Part shown: piece after piece, positions 49,601 through 61,074 of the stretch | How the letters are laid out: each line of letters starts with the position of its first letter | Numbering within the stretch: position 1 is the first letter of the stretch | Origin: Cristatella mucedo | Lineage: Eukaryota; Bryozoa; Phylactolaemata; Cristatellidae | Reading direction: 5' to 3' | Length of the DNA: 64,000 nt | NCBI GenBank assembly: GCA_009760855.2 | Contig: WPIO01000194.1 | Location: 186,001-250,000 of the forward strand | Position numbers and translations under genes: made by a program | Notes under the pieces: model-generated | Databases searched by the model: none | What the model saw: only the letters and a program-made list of their open reading frames with translations | What the model was told of the DNA's origin: nothing

Positions 49601-52600
49601 ATAAGTTTAAAGAGCCTAAAATAGTACTTGGTTGTGGGTAGTAGCCCACCCGCTGTAGCCCAGCCAACGTTTTGTGAAACGTCGTCCCACGGCCCGTTTA
49701 CCCATAGTCCAATTCAAATTCGAAGAGCCAGCAATCCGCCGGGCCGGACGCAAAAACGGTAGAGAATACGAGCCACTTCATCGCCGTCGCCCAGTTGTTG
49801 GACAGCCTCTTAAATTCCGCTTACTAAATGGTGTCCGCCTCGCTAAAAACCAAGGGGTTACTTTATCCGCGATTTTTAAGTGGTCCAGGAGAAGCTAGAT
49901 ACATTTCTGCTTACCGAAACCTGGAATGACGCCTTTGTTCCAGTAGCTGGTATTTTCCCCGAGACCACCCCACCCGGGTTTCTCATTCTATCAGTCCATG
50001 CGTTTCTGACAAGGTTGGTGGCGGGGTTGCAATTGGTTGTTCGCGAATCGTTTGGCTATAAAATGTGCAGTTTTCTCGCATGGGTCATCGTTTGAATCGG
50101 TTGCTATCAGGTCTTCATCAAAGACAATGGCCCCTCTCACCGTTGTGATATACCGGCCTCCTTCTGGGCTTGCCCTAAAACTTGCTTTATAGAAGGAGTT
50201 TTCAGAGTTCCTCGCTAAAATATTTGTGTGTGACAGGCCCGCTACTGATTGTAGGAGACTTCAATATTCAACGTTGACAACACCCTAGCAAACAGCCAGA
50301 TCCGCTTCATTTCTTGGACTGTCTGGGAGAATCTTGGTTTGGCCAAAACACGTTAATCATAGCACCCATGTCGGTGGCCCCACATTCTAGCGATCTCCTC
50401 GTGATATCACTAAGGATGTCCTCCCTTCTGACTTTGTGGTGTTGCCCACTGACCTCTCTCAGATTTTCATTGTTCCGGTCTCGTTTTTTACTGTTCCTGC
50501 TCCCTCGTACGAGCCAGGGCAATATCGAATTTACCAAACGACGTAAACTTTACAAAAACATTGACTTGGACAAGTTTTTTGAAATCTGTTTGTGATGCCA
50601 GGACTTCTTGATCTGCCTGCATTCAGACTCGACCGGCAGCCTCGATACCCTCAAAGATGCGATGGGGACATGACACTCAGGAGTGCTCCCTTGACAAGCA
50701 TGCTCCCCGTTCGCTCTATATCCGTGTTCAAAGTTCGTCGAGATTGCTTTGCATTTACAAAAAAAAAAAACTCCTTAAGATTGCGCCGTGTGTTAAGCAC
50801 AGGCTGGAACGTCGTTTGAAAGAAATCGGGGTCTGAGGCAGACCTAGTCAATTTTAAAGACCTCCCTTCGTGTTTACACACGAAAGCTTAAAAAAGCCAG
50901 GGCTTCTTTTTTCATTAGAAAACTGAATTCCTGCCAGTCGGACACGAAAAACAGATTTTTATAAAACAGTAAACCATTTACTGGCCGATGCTGTCAGGTC
51001 TGATTCTCCCCAGATATTAAGGGCTCAGCCGAAAAAAAGTTTTCAGCCTTCTTTACTGAAAAAATTGTGCACATTCGTGCCTCCATTTAAGCCCCCTCCC
51101 CGACCAAAGCAATCGCCGTTTCCTCAAACCCTGCGACCTTTCTTAAAAGATTTCTCTGATGCTTCTGCCTGTGATGTGGGCTTTGCGTTTAATAAGGTCT
51201 AGCAAAAAAGAGCTCATCTCCTGAAGACCCTATACCTTCATCTCTCTGTGGTATTCACTTGCCGACCAACTTAGCCCTGCCATAACCAAGATTTTTTAAT
51301 GCTTCTTTGGGAAAAGGGGTCGTCCCCAAGTCCTTCAAATCGGCAATCGTTTAGACCTATTCTTAAAAAAAAAGCCTGGATTAGACACAGAGGTCCTAGA
51401 AAACTAGCGTCCAGTTTCCCTTCTTCCACTCTTATCAAAGATTCTTTGAAAAAATTGTTTGCTAAGCAGCTAGTTGAACATATTGAAAATAATGGAATGT
51501 CAGAAACATTTCAATCAGGTTTTTCAAGAGGCAGCACTCTACCGAAACTGCTCTTCTCGGTGTTTAAACAATGGGCATTCTACGTGGCACGACGACGGGG
51601 AATGTCACTGCCCTAGCTCTGCTAGATCTGTCTGCACCCTTCGACACCATTGATCACGAAGTTCTGCTTGAAAACGACTGAGAACAACGATCGGTCTGGC
51701 AGACGAAGCACTGGCATGGTTTAAATCATACTTGTCTGATCGTGTTCAATCCGTGTCGTGTGGGGGTCAGGTCTCAGACATGAGAAGGGTCACCTGTGGG
51801 AGTCCCCCCAAGGGTCTGTACTTGGTCCCCTTTGCTGTTCTCCCATTTTATACGCAACCTCTGGGAAAAGTGATTAAGGCACATGGAATAGGATATCACT
51901 TCTATGCTGACGATACCTCAGTTGTATTTGTCATTTGTCATTTAAAACCGTCGGAATCTGCTGCAGCAACTAAGAAACTGAATTACTTGCCTTGCCGATA
52001 TTCGATCCTGGATGTCGGAAAAAACTTTCCTGAAAATTAAATGACGATAAAAAACCGAACTGCTTCTCATAGGGACACCCTAAGCGTGTAGCTGGATTTA
52101 AAGGCTTTGCTGTTCTAATAGGTGATGCTATTGTGCGACCTTCACCACGTGCTCGTAATCCAGGTGTCGTGTTCGACAGCTGCCTCAATTTCAAAAGCTT
52201 CATTCAGAAGGGGGACTGCCTCTACTGCTAGGCCATCACATCCGATCCCTAACCCAAGATTAGAAGCTGTCTCCCACAGTGGCTTGTAAAAAAAAATAAC
52301 TAGCTCTTTAGTTCTGTCTCGACTTGATTATTGTATTTCCCTTTTTTGCTGGGCTACCCAAAGAAAGCTATTAATGTCCCACTACAGCGAACTATGAATA
52401 TATGGCTGCAAGGGCTGGGTCTTTCAAGTTCCAGCGGTTTGAGCCAACGTGTCACCTTTTGCTGGAAAGAGCTATGATGGTTGCCGGTTGAGTAAAGGAT
52501 ACGGAGCAAAGTTCTTACGCTGACCCACAAGACCCCCGCCACGGGCTTGGCTCCTTCGTACCTAGCTGAATTTGCTACATCAGTTTTTTTTTTCAACCTG

Positions 52601-53015
52601 TTAGCTCCCTCAGGTCCAGTGTGGACAATAAATTAGCTGTCCCCATTCCTCTGCTTAAAGACAGTGTTTGGCGACAGAAGCTTTAGCTCTGCAGGTCCTA
52701 GACTGTGGGGAACTGGCTTCGACAATTTCTTATCCAACGACATCTACTCTCTAACTGCCGACTATGGCACATCTTTTTCAGCGGTCCTGAACTGCTGCTT
52801 TCTATGCCCCTACTCACTACCTCAACGGCTCTCCTAACTCTGCTATGCTTCCCACTTTCTCTTTGTTGCGTGAGACGAAGTCTGTTGGGCTACCGAATGC
52901 GTACCGAAAGCCGCTTAGGCTGTGAGTGGGCTATACAAAACTCTCCTGCATAACGCCCCACATGGTCTTTTATGACTATGTGGAGTTACTTACGGAGATA
53001 CATTACATTACATTA
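49600..53015 (+). mobile_element. Near full-length, decayed LINE, second family
   Basis: Plus-strand LINE with frameshifts. The endonuclease part starts near 49818 (FRLLNGVRL, LLTETWND, a GDFNI-like stretch near 50255). Reverse transcriptase includes ALALLDLSAPFDTIDHEVLL near 51611-51670, a degraded GSVLGPLL near 51815, FYADDTSVVF near 51900 and a C-terminal domain to about 52950. The 3' end is CATTAC repeats (52995-53020) instead of ATT, so it is a different family from the common LINE here. It lies antisense in a channel intron. Confidence 0.82.
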
Positions 53016-53557
53016 CAAAATTTTACACGCATGTCATTACACCTCCGGCTGATCTGAGACCATAAGTCACTTAGCTGTACCTCTAAATGAGTAACCTCAA
53101 ATCACCAGACAAACGCGTCTTTTGTTTGCATAATATTGATGCCGAGGGCCAAATACCGATCTAAATGTGAACAGTCCCATCTGATCAGACGTATTGTGTA
53201 CAGTATGCTACAATTTGCACATGCTCTACAAAACAGCTACTAGGTCCGAGTGAGCTGTCTCTATGTCTTAAAGTAGTCAAACGCTCGAAATGTGGCTATT
53301 AACCTTTGGAACTATTCTTTCGAAAAATATGTTGGGTTCATAAGATAAAGATTTGGTTGATTTTTCCAAGGGAGTTATGCAATATGATATTTTTATCAGT
53401 GGTATTGCACGAAGTCAAATTTTACTGATTTTTTACAGGAAAACCATGCAATAACAGTTGCGCTTTCGTCCAAAAAAGTAAACCGATTATAAGTATTAAG
53501 TTCAATTAAAAAATACTGCTAATGAGACACTTGGACTCTCTCAGTAATCTAACTCAC
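53016..53557. other. Intron; no clear feature
   Basis: Nothing recognised. Confidence 0.4.
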
Positions 53558-53697
53558 CATAGAATTGCACTGAGTCCCGGCAAAGTAGCATATTAAGAGG
53601 GTCGAGCTTGAATCACCAGCAAACTGAGCTGCATTAAATTGGTCTACAAGATGCCAACCTCTGTCATAAGTGAAATTGTAAGGATCTATCGGAGTAG
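53558..53697 (-). CDS. DEG/ENaC exon (finger/palm, C.FAGT.C)
   Basis: 140 bases with acceptor TTATTTATTGCAG and donor GTGAGT, open throughout. The peptide has DPYNFTYDRGWHLVDQFNAA and STLLICYFAGTQCNSM. This fits the family segment with LL.C.F.G..C just before the YGNCYTF region. It starts with two bases that complete the codon left by the exon ending at 56536, and ends in phase 0. Confidence 0.75.
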
Positions 53698-54389
53698 CTG
53701 CAATAAATAAATATAAACTTATATGTTGGTCATAGATCGGAGCATTTTCTGGTACCACCAGCAATGTTCAATATCGCTGGGTTGCATATCACATTTATGG
53801 TCACTGTGACCGGCTACAGTATTTCACTTACATACTGTGCCAACAAACAAGACCATACGCCAGTTTAGTTAGGGACCAACACCACATCATAAAAATGCTT
53901 TTACAATGTATTATCGAAGGTTAGATAACATTGTGCCACAAAAAATAAGTTTTGATGAAGACTGAATTCACCCTAATGGCCTTAATGGTATGCATGAAAG
54001 AAAGCTGTCATTCAGCGAGTGTTAATTTAGTAAGCTCACCAGCCTGTGAGCAAGCGGTCGCTGTGCTTATGCCTGTGCATGTTGCCTGGCTTGCATGAAA
54101 ACACTGGCCATCGCTTGATGCTTGACTGCATCGGAGCTCACACTTTCCAGTCCGAGCACTGCACTGCAGCAGATGCTGCCTGCTGTCATGTGGTCGCTAT
54201 CGCTTATCCGCTAAGTTTTTAAGAGTCATGCTGGTCAAAAACATGGATGCAAGGGAAGGCTTGCAAGTAATTAATTGCTATAGTGCTCCATCTGAGTAAA
54301 TCCGGTTGTGCAGAGATTTTTTTTACAATAAAGTAATCGTACCATGCTCATGTCCCTACAAGAGTGCCCGATCTTGAGACCCTATGGGA
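53698..54389. other. Intron; no clear feature
   Basis: Nothing recognised. Confidence 0.4.
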
Positions 54390-55505
54390 TCCACATAGGC
54401 GACGGTCCAGGTCAAGGTGGGTGCTTCTGAGGATGATTTCCTGGTATTGCACTATATTACGAGTCCCCTCACTACAGCTCTGTGTGCGAGATCGAAAAGA
54501 AATTGTGAGCTTGTTTTTGTATCAGCCATTTTTGAAAAGGTCCCACTAATAGGAGATAAGGGTAAACTCTTTTCTGCATGTACCGCCCTAACCATGACTC
54601 TGATTGATAGAAAGTGGTGAAATAACTCAACAATGAGTACCTTGTTTTGCTTGACCTTTCGGCAGCGTTTGATGCCATTAATCCGCAAGTCCTTGTCTAG
54701 AGCCTTTCATTTTGCCTGGCATCCCCGGTCCTGAAGTGCATGAACATTGTTTATGTCAGTTGAAGACTGCAGAGTATTGATATACTGAACTGCATGACGA
54801 TGATTTATGTCAATGAAAGACACCGGAGTATTGATATGAACTGAAAAAGATCTTCCGATGAATTATTGACCTATGAGGTACGTCAGGGGTCTGTGTCTGG
54901 TCCACTTCCCTTCACAGTGAATACCCTACATCGTGCCGATGTGATCTCCAGGCACAGTTTAGGCTTTTGATTCTATGCAGATGAAACTCCATTGTTCCTT
55001 TGCTTTGATCCTTCACAGCCCTTTAGCTTGACGAACTCTCTCAGCTCCCTTGCTACAAGTAATGCTGATATCGCCACATCGATGGCAGCCAACTTCTCAA
55101 ACTAAATGACGATAAAATAACTTAACGGTTATGTACAAATGAGTGTTGTGAATCAGCAATTAGAAGGCAAAGTGCTCAAAATTAGCTCCGCCAGTATATC
55201 CCCTGTTGTATCTGCATGAAATCTAGCGGCCCTGTTCTAAAGTGAGATTGCACTCGACGACCACATCGGCTCGGCAGCAGAAAAGTATGCCAAATTTCAG
55301 CTGCATGACTTTGCTAAACTTCAGGCTTGCTTAGAATGAGATAGTGCATACTAATAGGTCTATGCATTTCTAACATTCCGTCTCTACTTCTGCAACTCAC
55401 TTCTCGTTGGTCTAACGGCCTTTTCACTCGGGCATATACAGCTTGTGAGAAACTGTGAAAATAGGGTGGTCTATCGTGAGCAGCCCAGTTGCCACAGCAC
55501 TCTCG
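54390..55505 (+). mobile_element. LINE reverse-transcriptase relic without 3' end
   Basis: Plus-strand pieces: an FCLTFRQRL/LLDLSAAFDAI region near 54650, VRQGSVSGPLPFTVN near 54880, FYADETPLF near 54970 and the LINE C-terminal region through LFNSLL-like sequence to 55505. It stops abruptly at CAGTTGCCACAGCACTCTC, exactly where the duplicated channel segment begins. No 3' UTR. Confidence 0.75.
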
Positions 55506-56535
55506 GGAAAAGGTCATGCCAATCAGTACCCTTATTTAACATAAGCTGGCTTGCTGTAGATGTTTCTAAGCATAGCCAGTATGTGTCTTACTGGTTATAT
55601 TAAGAGTTTAGTTTTAAACTCCAGATGCATAGCTATAGAGAGATGAAAAGGAATGACGCCACAATACCAGTATTGTCAGACATATTCATTCAAACTCGCA
55701 CACTGGCACCGAAGCCAAGAAGGTAGGGTAGTGGAATAAGCGTTTAGAGGCAGAAGTCAATTTCCGCATCATAATGTTAAATTGCAAGGTAGCTCTTACA
55801 TGTTGATACCCCAATAACTGAAATTAATAGCCTAAGTAAAAATAAGAACAGACTAAATATAGGTATTGAGTTTCTAGATTTAATTAAAAGTAACCTATTG
55901 CAAAGGGCAGCAACTTTCCGTTTTTGGTGACGTTGCACAAGAGGAAGCACTCATCAAGGGGTGGCCAGTGGTTGATTTTTATCCAAGGTAAGCAATCTTC
56001 ATTAGTGAGGGAATTATGAGTATGATCTTAGGGTACCGCTCCGTTCACCAGCTACAGCTGCTCACGGCACCCTAACAGAAGCTCACTAGATTAAAGGCAC
56101 TGAAAAAAGCTAGCCAACGAAAAATGTGAGCAGAGTGAAAAAACGGAAACAAGCAAGCACGAGTTAAAAAGAGCGAAAAGCCACAACTTCTCTTTTTCTG
56201 CTGCTCTGTCTGGCTCCCTTGCTCTAGCTCTATCCGTCCTTCCATTCGCCACCGTAGCCACCGCCCAAGCTACAGCTATGGCCTCTTCTCTACTCGCCGT
56301 TCTGAATGCCTCTCAAGCAATCTAGTTTCATTTAGAAAGCACCATCGTAGTTATTATTAGTTTTATGATTTATTCAGAGATTGCTATTGGTAAAAAAATG
56401 GGACCTATAAGCGGCAAATAATCTGCTACTGGTAATTACTCACTCTAAATAATTTTTAGAGCACAATTTGGTTGATTTGATTTGAGAAAAATATTGCATT
56501 AGGTCGATATCGTGGGAATATTGTAAAATACTCAC

Positions 56536-56870
56536 CACTGTTGCTCTCTTTAACTTCTAATACACGAGTAAGTCTTCATACAATGTGAACGTTTAAGCAG
56601 CATGGCACTAGAGCTGATGGCAAACCGGGTCTCCCCCCTGTCGTACACTATTCAGTCGAGCAGCCGATGCTGCGGCCGTGCACAGAATCCTGCTGCCTCG
56701 CCTCGAATATGAGTGCAGCCCTAGCTGCTCAGAGGCTCTCTGGGTCGCCGCTTTCCGTTTCCGGTGGCAACTCCGGTGCTCGCTCGCACTTCTCGGCAGG
56801 CCTTTCGTTGTCGCAACGATTTAAACACGAATAGGTAACCATAATGAAAATAGGATTCCATTGAACCTTC
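56536..56870 (-). pseudogene. DEG/ENaC exon disrupted by a repeat
   Basis: Donor GTGAGT after 56536, phase 1. The coding end resembles the paralog ending at 20098 (MKTYSCI versus MKAYSCI), with an indel and a stop. Comparison with the paralog shows that a GC-rich repeat of about 235 bp (56590-56825) sits inside the exon. The upstream border is not certain. Confidence 0.55.
56590..56825 (+). repeat. GC-rich retroposon-like repeat, copy 1
   Basis: Inverted copy of 58795-59010 (shared CCGTTTCCGG, GGCAACTCCGG, CGGCAGGCCTTTCGTTGTC). Absent from the corresponding place near 20.03 kb, so it is an insertion. Confidence 0.7.
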
Positions 56871-56993
56871 TCAGTGCAGGGCCATGCAGTGCCATCAGGT
56901 AATTATTACCGGAAAAATTCTCCATTTTGCTAAATAAAACCTAAAGAGCTGTTTTATTTGGATTTGGGAACAGCTGCAATTTGATTTACTCAC

Positions 56994-57102
56994 AGTTCGC
57001 AGTGTTTGACCCAGATCCTGCATTAGTATACATGCCGTTTGCTTTATAATAGGCTGAATAAGCTTGTTGAATTGCCCAGGCGTCAATGGTGACAACTTCC
57101 AT
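56994..57102 (-). pseudogene. DEG/ENaC exon with one-base deletion
   Basis: Acceptor CATTTTTAG, donor GTGAGT. 109 bases against 110 in the paralog at 19722. The frame required by the neighbouring exon reads WKLSPLTPGQ and then slips; the paralog frame continues QQAY.AYYK.NG in another frame of this copy. The deletion lies near the GACGCCTGGGCAATTC stretch. Confidence 0.65.
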
Positions 57103-58454
57103 CTAAAAATGTATGCGAGAGAAGTATTTATGAAGACATTATTAAATTTAGCAATCGTTTAAACTTAATTTTATTATTAGAGAGAACAAAATAAGTATAT
57201 TCTGGAGCGCATGTCAATCATACTGTGTCCACTTTGTCCTAAGAAACACTTAGTGCGGTTAGAGGTCAAGCCATCAAAGAACTTATAGGAGTTTGGATAA
57301 TAGGTTTCTTTGATCATCTTTGAGTAGCCGAGCAGCGAACACACAAACATGTGGCATTTATATATGCCCAATGGGTGTTTTTTTTAAATATTCGATAGTA
57401 TTTTCCAAGACTTGTGCTCGTTTATGAATGGTAGGCAAAGTGTTTAAAAAAAAAATAAAAAAGCTAAAATGATACATCGCCTTTTGTCTTTGATTTGATC
57501 ACGTATTCAGCTATAAAAAAGACGCAAAACTGTGAACTACCAAAAGTTAGCTGAGATTCCACCTAACATCAAATATAGGACTAACAAGGAGTAGAGTGTA
57601 CGTCTACAGATTCCAGGCGAATCCAAACCAGAATAACACATCAAAAAAGTTACAGATAGGTAAAAGTTGAGTGTCTGTTGAAAGAGAGACAATCCAGAAT
57701 AAATAACTCAATACCGTGACACTCCAGGCTCGTGTTTGGTCTAGGGCCACTTTGTAGTTACCTTGTAAGAGAGTAGATTGGAGGCGAAAAATTAAAGCGA
57801 CACAGAAATTCCTTTGCATTGATATCCTGACGCGTGGCTTGTTAAGAGCAATTTGAGAGATAGTCCAAAAAACTAGAAGCAACGGATTGGGCTAGCATAA
57901 CTATAATGTGCCGAACAATTAAATCTCGCTGTGATATTGTAAAGAAAGTTTTTAACTCTGATGTGGCCGCCTAAACAAGGGAGGACCACAGCGGACCTCA
58001 CTTTAGCATTTTATTAAAACGATCAATTAAAAGAGCACTGGTTATCTATCAAACTTGCCGATTTTTCAAATTCTAGATTTTTAAATCAATTATTTCCAAT
58101 ATTATTAAAATTATAATAATTTAGACAAGCATAATTTTGACATAAAAAGCAACAACCTAACATAAGTCTTTTTATCTGTTTCTGTTTCTCTTCTTCTAGT
58201 AGAGTGAGATCGTGAAGAGCCAAAATATTTTATTATCGACTTCTTTTACTGATAAAAAATAATAAACAAGTAGATATATTAGGAATTAAGATATTGTAAA
58301 CCTAGTAGGTAATCTCGCGAATGATACCTTACGCCTAGCCAAAGCCTGCATTTAAGTTCCATGAGCTCAGCATCAAATGCTTGTGGTTTCTGAATGATTG
58401 AGTTGCAATTTTCATGAGTACAGAGTTAAATAAAAAACAATTAAAATACATTAC
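57103..58454. other. Intron within the duplicated segment
   Basis: Similar to 18128-19721 apart from the LINE insert there. Minus frames at 57177-57371 and 57604-57882 are partly kept in the paralog, but with stops there; unproven as exons. Confidence 0.4.
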
Positions 58455-58550
58455 CTGAAGTTTGTGCTGACATGCAGGTAACGGAAGACTTTAGTGAATA
58501 CATTCATAATGCAAATGGTTTCGGAGTCCTTAATCTCAAAGAATTGAGGT
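58455..58550 (-). CDS. DEG/ENaC exon after TM1 exon
   Basis: 96 bases, acceptor ATACAAGCAG, donor GTAATG. One leading base completes the Arg codon left by the TM1 exon (phase 2). Open, with PQFFEIKDSETICIMNVF and HVSTNFR. The paralogous exon at 18032-18127 has the same length and borders, which supports it as a true exon. Confidence 0.68.
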
Positions 58551-58659
58551 CTGCTTGTATATTTACAGAGCCACACGAAAATATCTTTAGCTAAAAAAAA
58601 TTCTTTCTAAATCAATATAAATAGCTTTTTCTTACAGAATCAGCAATCTCAGAAAATAC

Positions 58660-59116
58660 CTTATTAACAACAATAATAACACATTTGATATAGCACCCTT
58701 AGAGAACTCAATCTCTATCTAGGCACTTTACATCAGCCGATCACTGTTTAAAGCCAGCCGGATGCCGGTTCAACTGGAAACAGAGCTTAACCTTTCTTTG
58801 GGACAACGAAAGGCCGGCCGAGAAGAGCGAGCGAGCACCTGAGTTGCCACCGGAAACGGAATGTGGTGACCCAGGGAGCCTCTGAGCTGCTAGGGCAGCA
58901 CTCCTCTTTGAGGCGAGGCAGCAGGATTCTGCACACGGCCGCAGCATTGGCTGCTCCCCTGAATAGTCTACGACAAGGGGGGGGAGATACGGTTCGGCTC
59001 ATTAGCATAATTAGTAGCCATGAGCGTAGGGGTACGATCTGCTTGCATCCACAGGCCTCCACATCGCCAGATGAGACAGTAACTAACCAGTAGCAATACG
59101 GCAATTCAGACTGCAT
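58660..59116 (-). mobile_element. GC-rich retroposon-like repeat, copy 2, with LINE tail
   Basis: On the minus strand a GC-rich body (59010-58795, shared with 56590-56825) is followed by ATGTAAAGTGCCTAGATAGAG...GGTGCTATATC and an AT-rich run (58735-58660), the LINE tail hairpin. This suggests a non-autonomous element that borrows the LINE tail. A 109-codon frame (58787-59116) spans it without a recognised domain. Confidence 0.55.
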
Positions 59117-59689
59117 ATATGCACACTAGAGACATCGGGTGACAAATGAATTACCACACACCAACAGACAGACCTGAACACTTCAGCCTCTTGCTACGAG
59201 CCACCTCATTCACTCACTCCAGCTGATACTGAGCTGGGAGCTATTCACAGGGTTTGTAGCTCCTGCTTCTACGCTTACGTGCCAGACGCCTCTCTGCTAT
59301 AGTAATGACCAGTCCGGTGGAACCAGGAGCCGGGTAAGTACAAGCGGCGCTGCCGGCCGCACTCGAGAGCTGGGCGGGCCGACTTATTCGCTGGTACTAC
59401 TGGGTTATTGTGGAAATATTGTGGAACACCTAATCAGGATTCAACCTTTGTATAATCACGGGCTCATAGTGGTGCACTATGATAGTGATGGTTCATGGGA
59501 GGTAACATTTATGTAATACCTCCTATAATACCTCCTTGTATAGGTAATGAAAACAGAACTATCAATTACTTGGGAAAGAGCTGCACATGAATATGCTGTA
59601 TTTAATCCAAGAGTTCATGGGTGTTTGTTTGACTATGATGCCACGCAAATCAAGTGGGTGCCGCAGTGGAAGGAATTCAGGAGAAGACG
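59117..59689. other. Intron; no clear feature
   Basis: GC-richer than average up to about 59400; no domain or repeat partner noticed. Confidence 0.35.
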
Positions 59690-60225
59690 TTCAACCTAAC
59701 ATGCTTTCAGCACTCAGATGGTAGCCCAAAGATGCGATCTAGCAAAACAAAGTTCTTACGCCACAAGGCCTGCCACGGCTGGCTCTTCCATGTGTAGCAG
59801 AGCTGCTGCAGCAGTTTCAACCTCCTAATTCCCTCAGTTCCTAAATGAACTATTTACTTAGCTGCTTTATTATTCGGCCTAAAGCCGTTGGCGACGGGAG
59901 CTTTCACTCTGCAGGTCCTAGACTGTGGAACTCGCTTCCACAATTCTTACGAAACGACAACCACTCTCCTGCTGCCGACCATGGTCAATCCATTTCAGCA
60001 GTCCTGAGCTGCTACTTTCATGGCACTCACTACCTAAACTGCTCTCTTGACTGTGCTATGCTTCCCACTTTCTCTTTGTTGCGTGAGATGCAGTCTGTCG
60101 GCTACCGAATGCGTCCTAAAAGAGGCTTAGGCTGTGAGTGTGGTATACAAAATTCTCATGAATAACACCCATATAGTCTTAATGGCTTTGTGAAGTTACC
60201 GACGGAGATACGTAGCGTTAAATTG
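59690..60225 (+). mobile_element. LINE 3' end, second family
   Basis: Similar to about 52500-53000: GDGSFHSAGPRLWNSLPQFL, then SLLREMQSVGYRMRPK and a 3' end GAAGTTACCGACGGAGATAC. 5'-truncated; 106 codons open at 59845-60165. Confidence 0.85.
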
Positions 60226-61074
60226 AAAAGGAAAAGTGAGGTATTTAGCTAAGTTTTCCTGGTGGTTGAGAAAGTGCATTGCATTGAAGTATTAGTTTAC
60301 AGCGGCGAGAGGTGATGAACTAGTGTACTCAACAGATGAGATGATGAATAAAATTTGTGAAAATCAGAGCCACTGTATAGCAGTCCAGATAAAAAGCTTC
60401 TACAGCCAGCCCCCTAAAGGCGTAATGATTTATCGATCTGTTTATTAACCACAGAGAACCAGAGTGAACGACAAAGATTAAACTGATGCTGCAGTATGGC
60501 AATGCAATGAAGAAATAATTCATGGCAAGTATTAGGATTCAGAGAACACTTATGCTTAGGCTTCATTAATCACGAGAAAGCGAGAATTTTTCTTCCACAA
60601 TAAAGATGCAGGTTTTGATATTTGACCAAACATACTGCTTTATTTACTACTTGCAGCACAAGCGAAATGTACTTCGCAGTAGCCTCGCCCGAACTGAATA
60701 ACATAATTGTAATCGAGATAATGCCAGAGAGGTATTAGGATTCTTACCCTACTTCTGTGTTACGATTTTCCTTACCAAAGAAATAGAGCAAACGTCATGA
60801 CTAGCAATGGATTTTTCTGAATACAACTTTAAACACTGCATAATCATATAAAGCTATTTAAATTAAAATCGGATAATGGCTGTTGAATGTTGGTACGACA
60901 CACTGGTTATGCACAGAACCTCAGTCGACCCTAGACGCTCCGAATATCTCATGACAAAGAGATCACTTTACGATTATCACAATAGCGAAAACTAGCGATA
61001 GTCCAAAATATAATGTCGGCAATGCCTGCATCTTTTCTATGTGGAATCAGTGCACTAATAAAAAGTTTACTTAC
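60226..61074. other. Intron; no clear feature
   Basis: Nothing recognised. Confidence 0.4.

Larger units (their letters stand above)
55515..58665 (-). repeat. Partner of the inverted segmental duplication
   Basis: Aligns (reverse complement) with 17917-21690, including exons, introns and an ARTDRARARE-like frame near 56.2 kb. LINE sequence abuts both ends (relic ending at 55505, tail at 58665-58735). Differences are many, so the duplication is old. Confidence 0.8.

Noticed and set aside
58787-59116. 109-codon minus frame as a gene
   Set aside because: Lies in a repeat with an inverse copy at 56.6 kb, GC-rich and without a domain.
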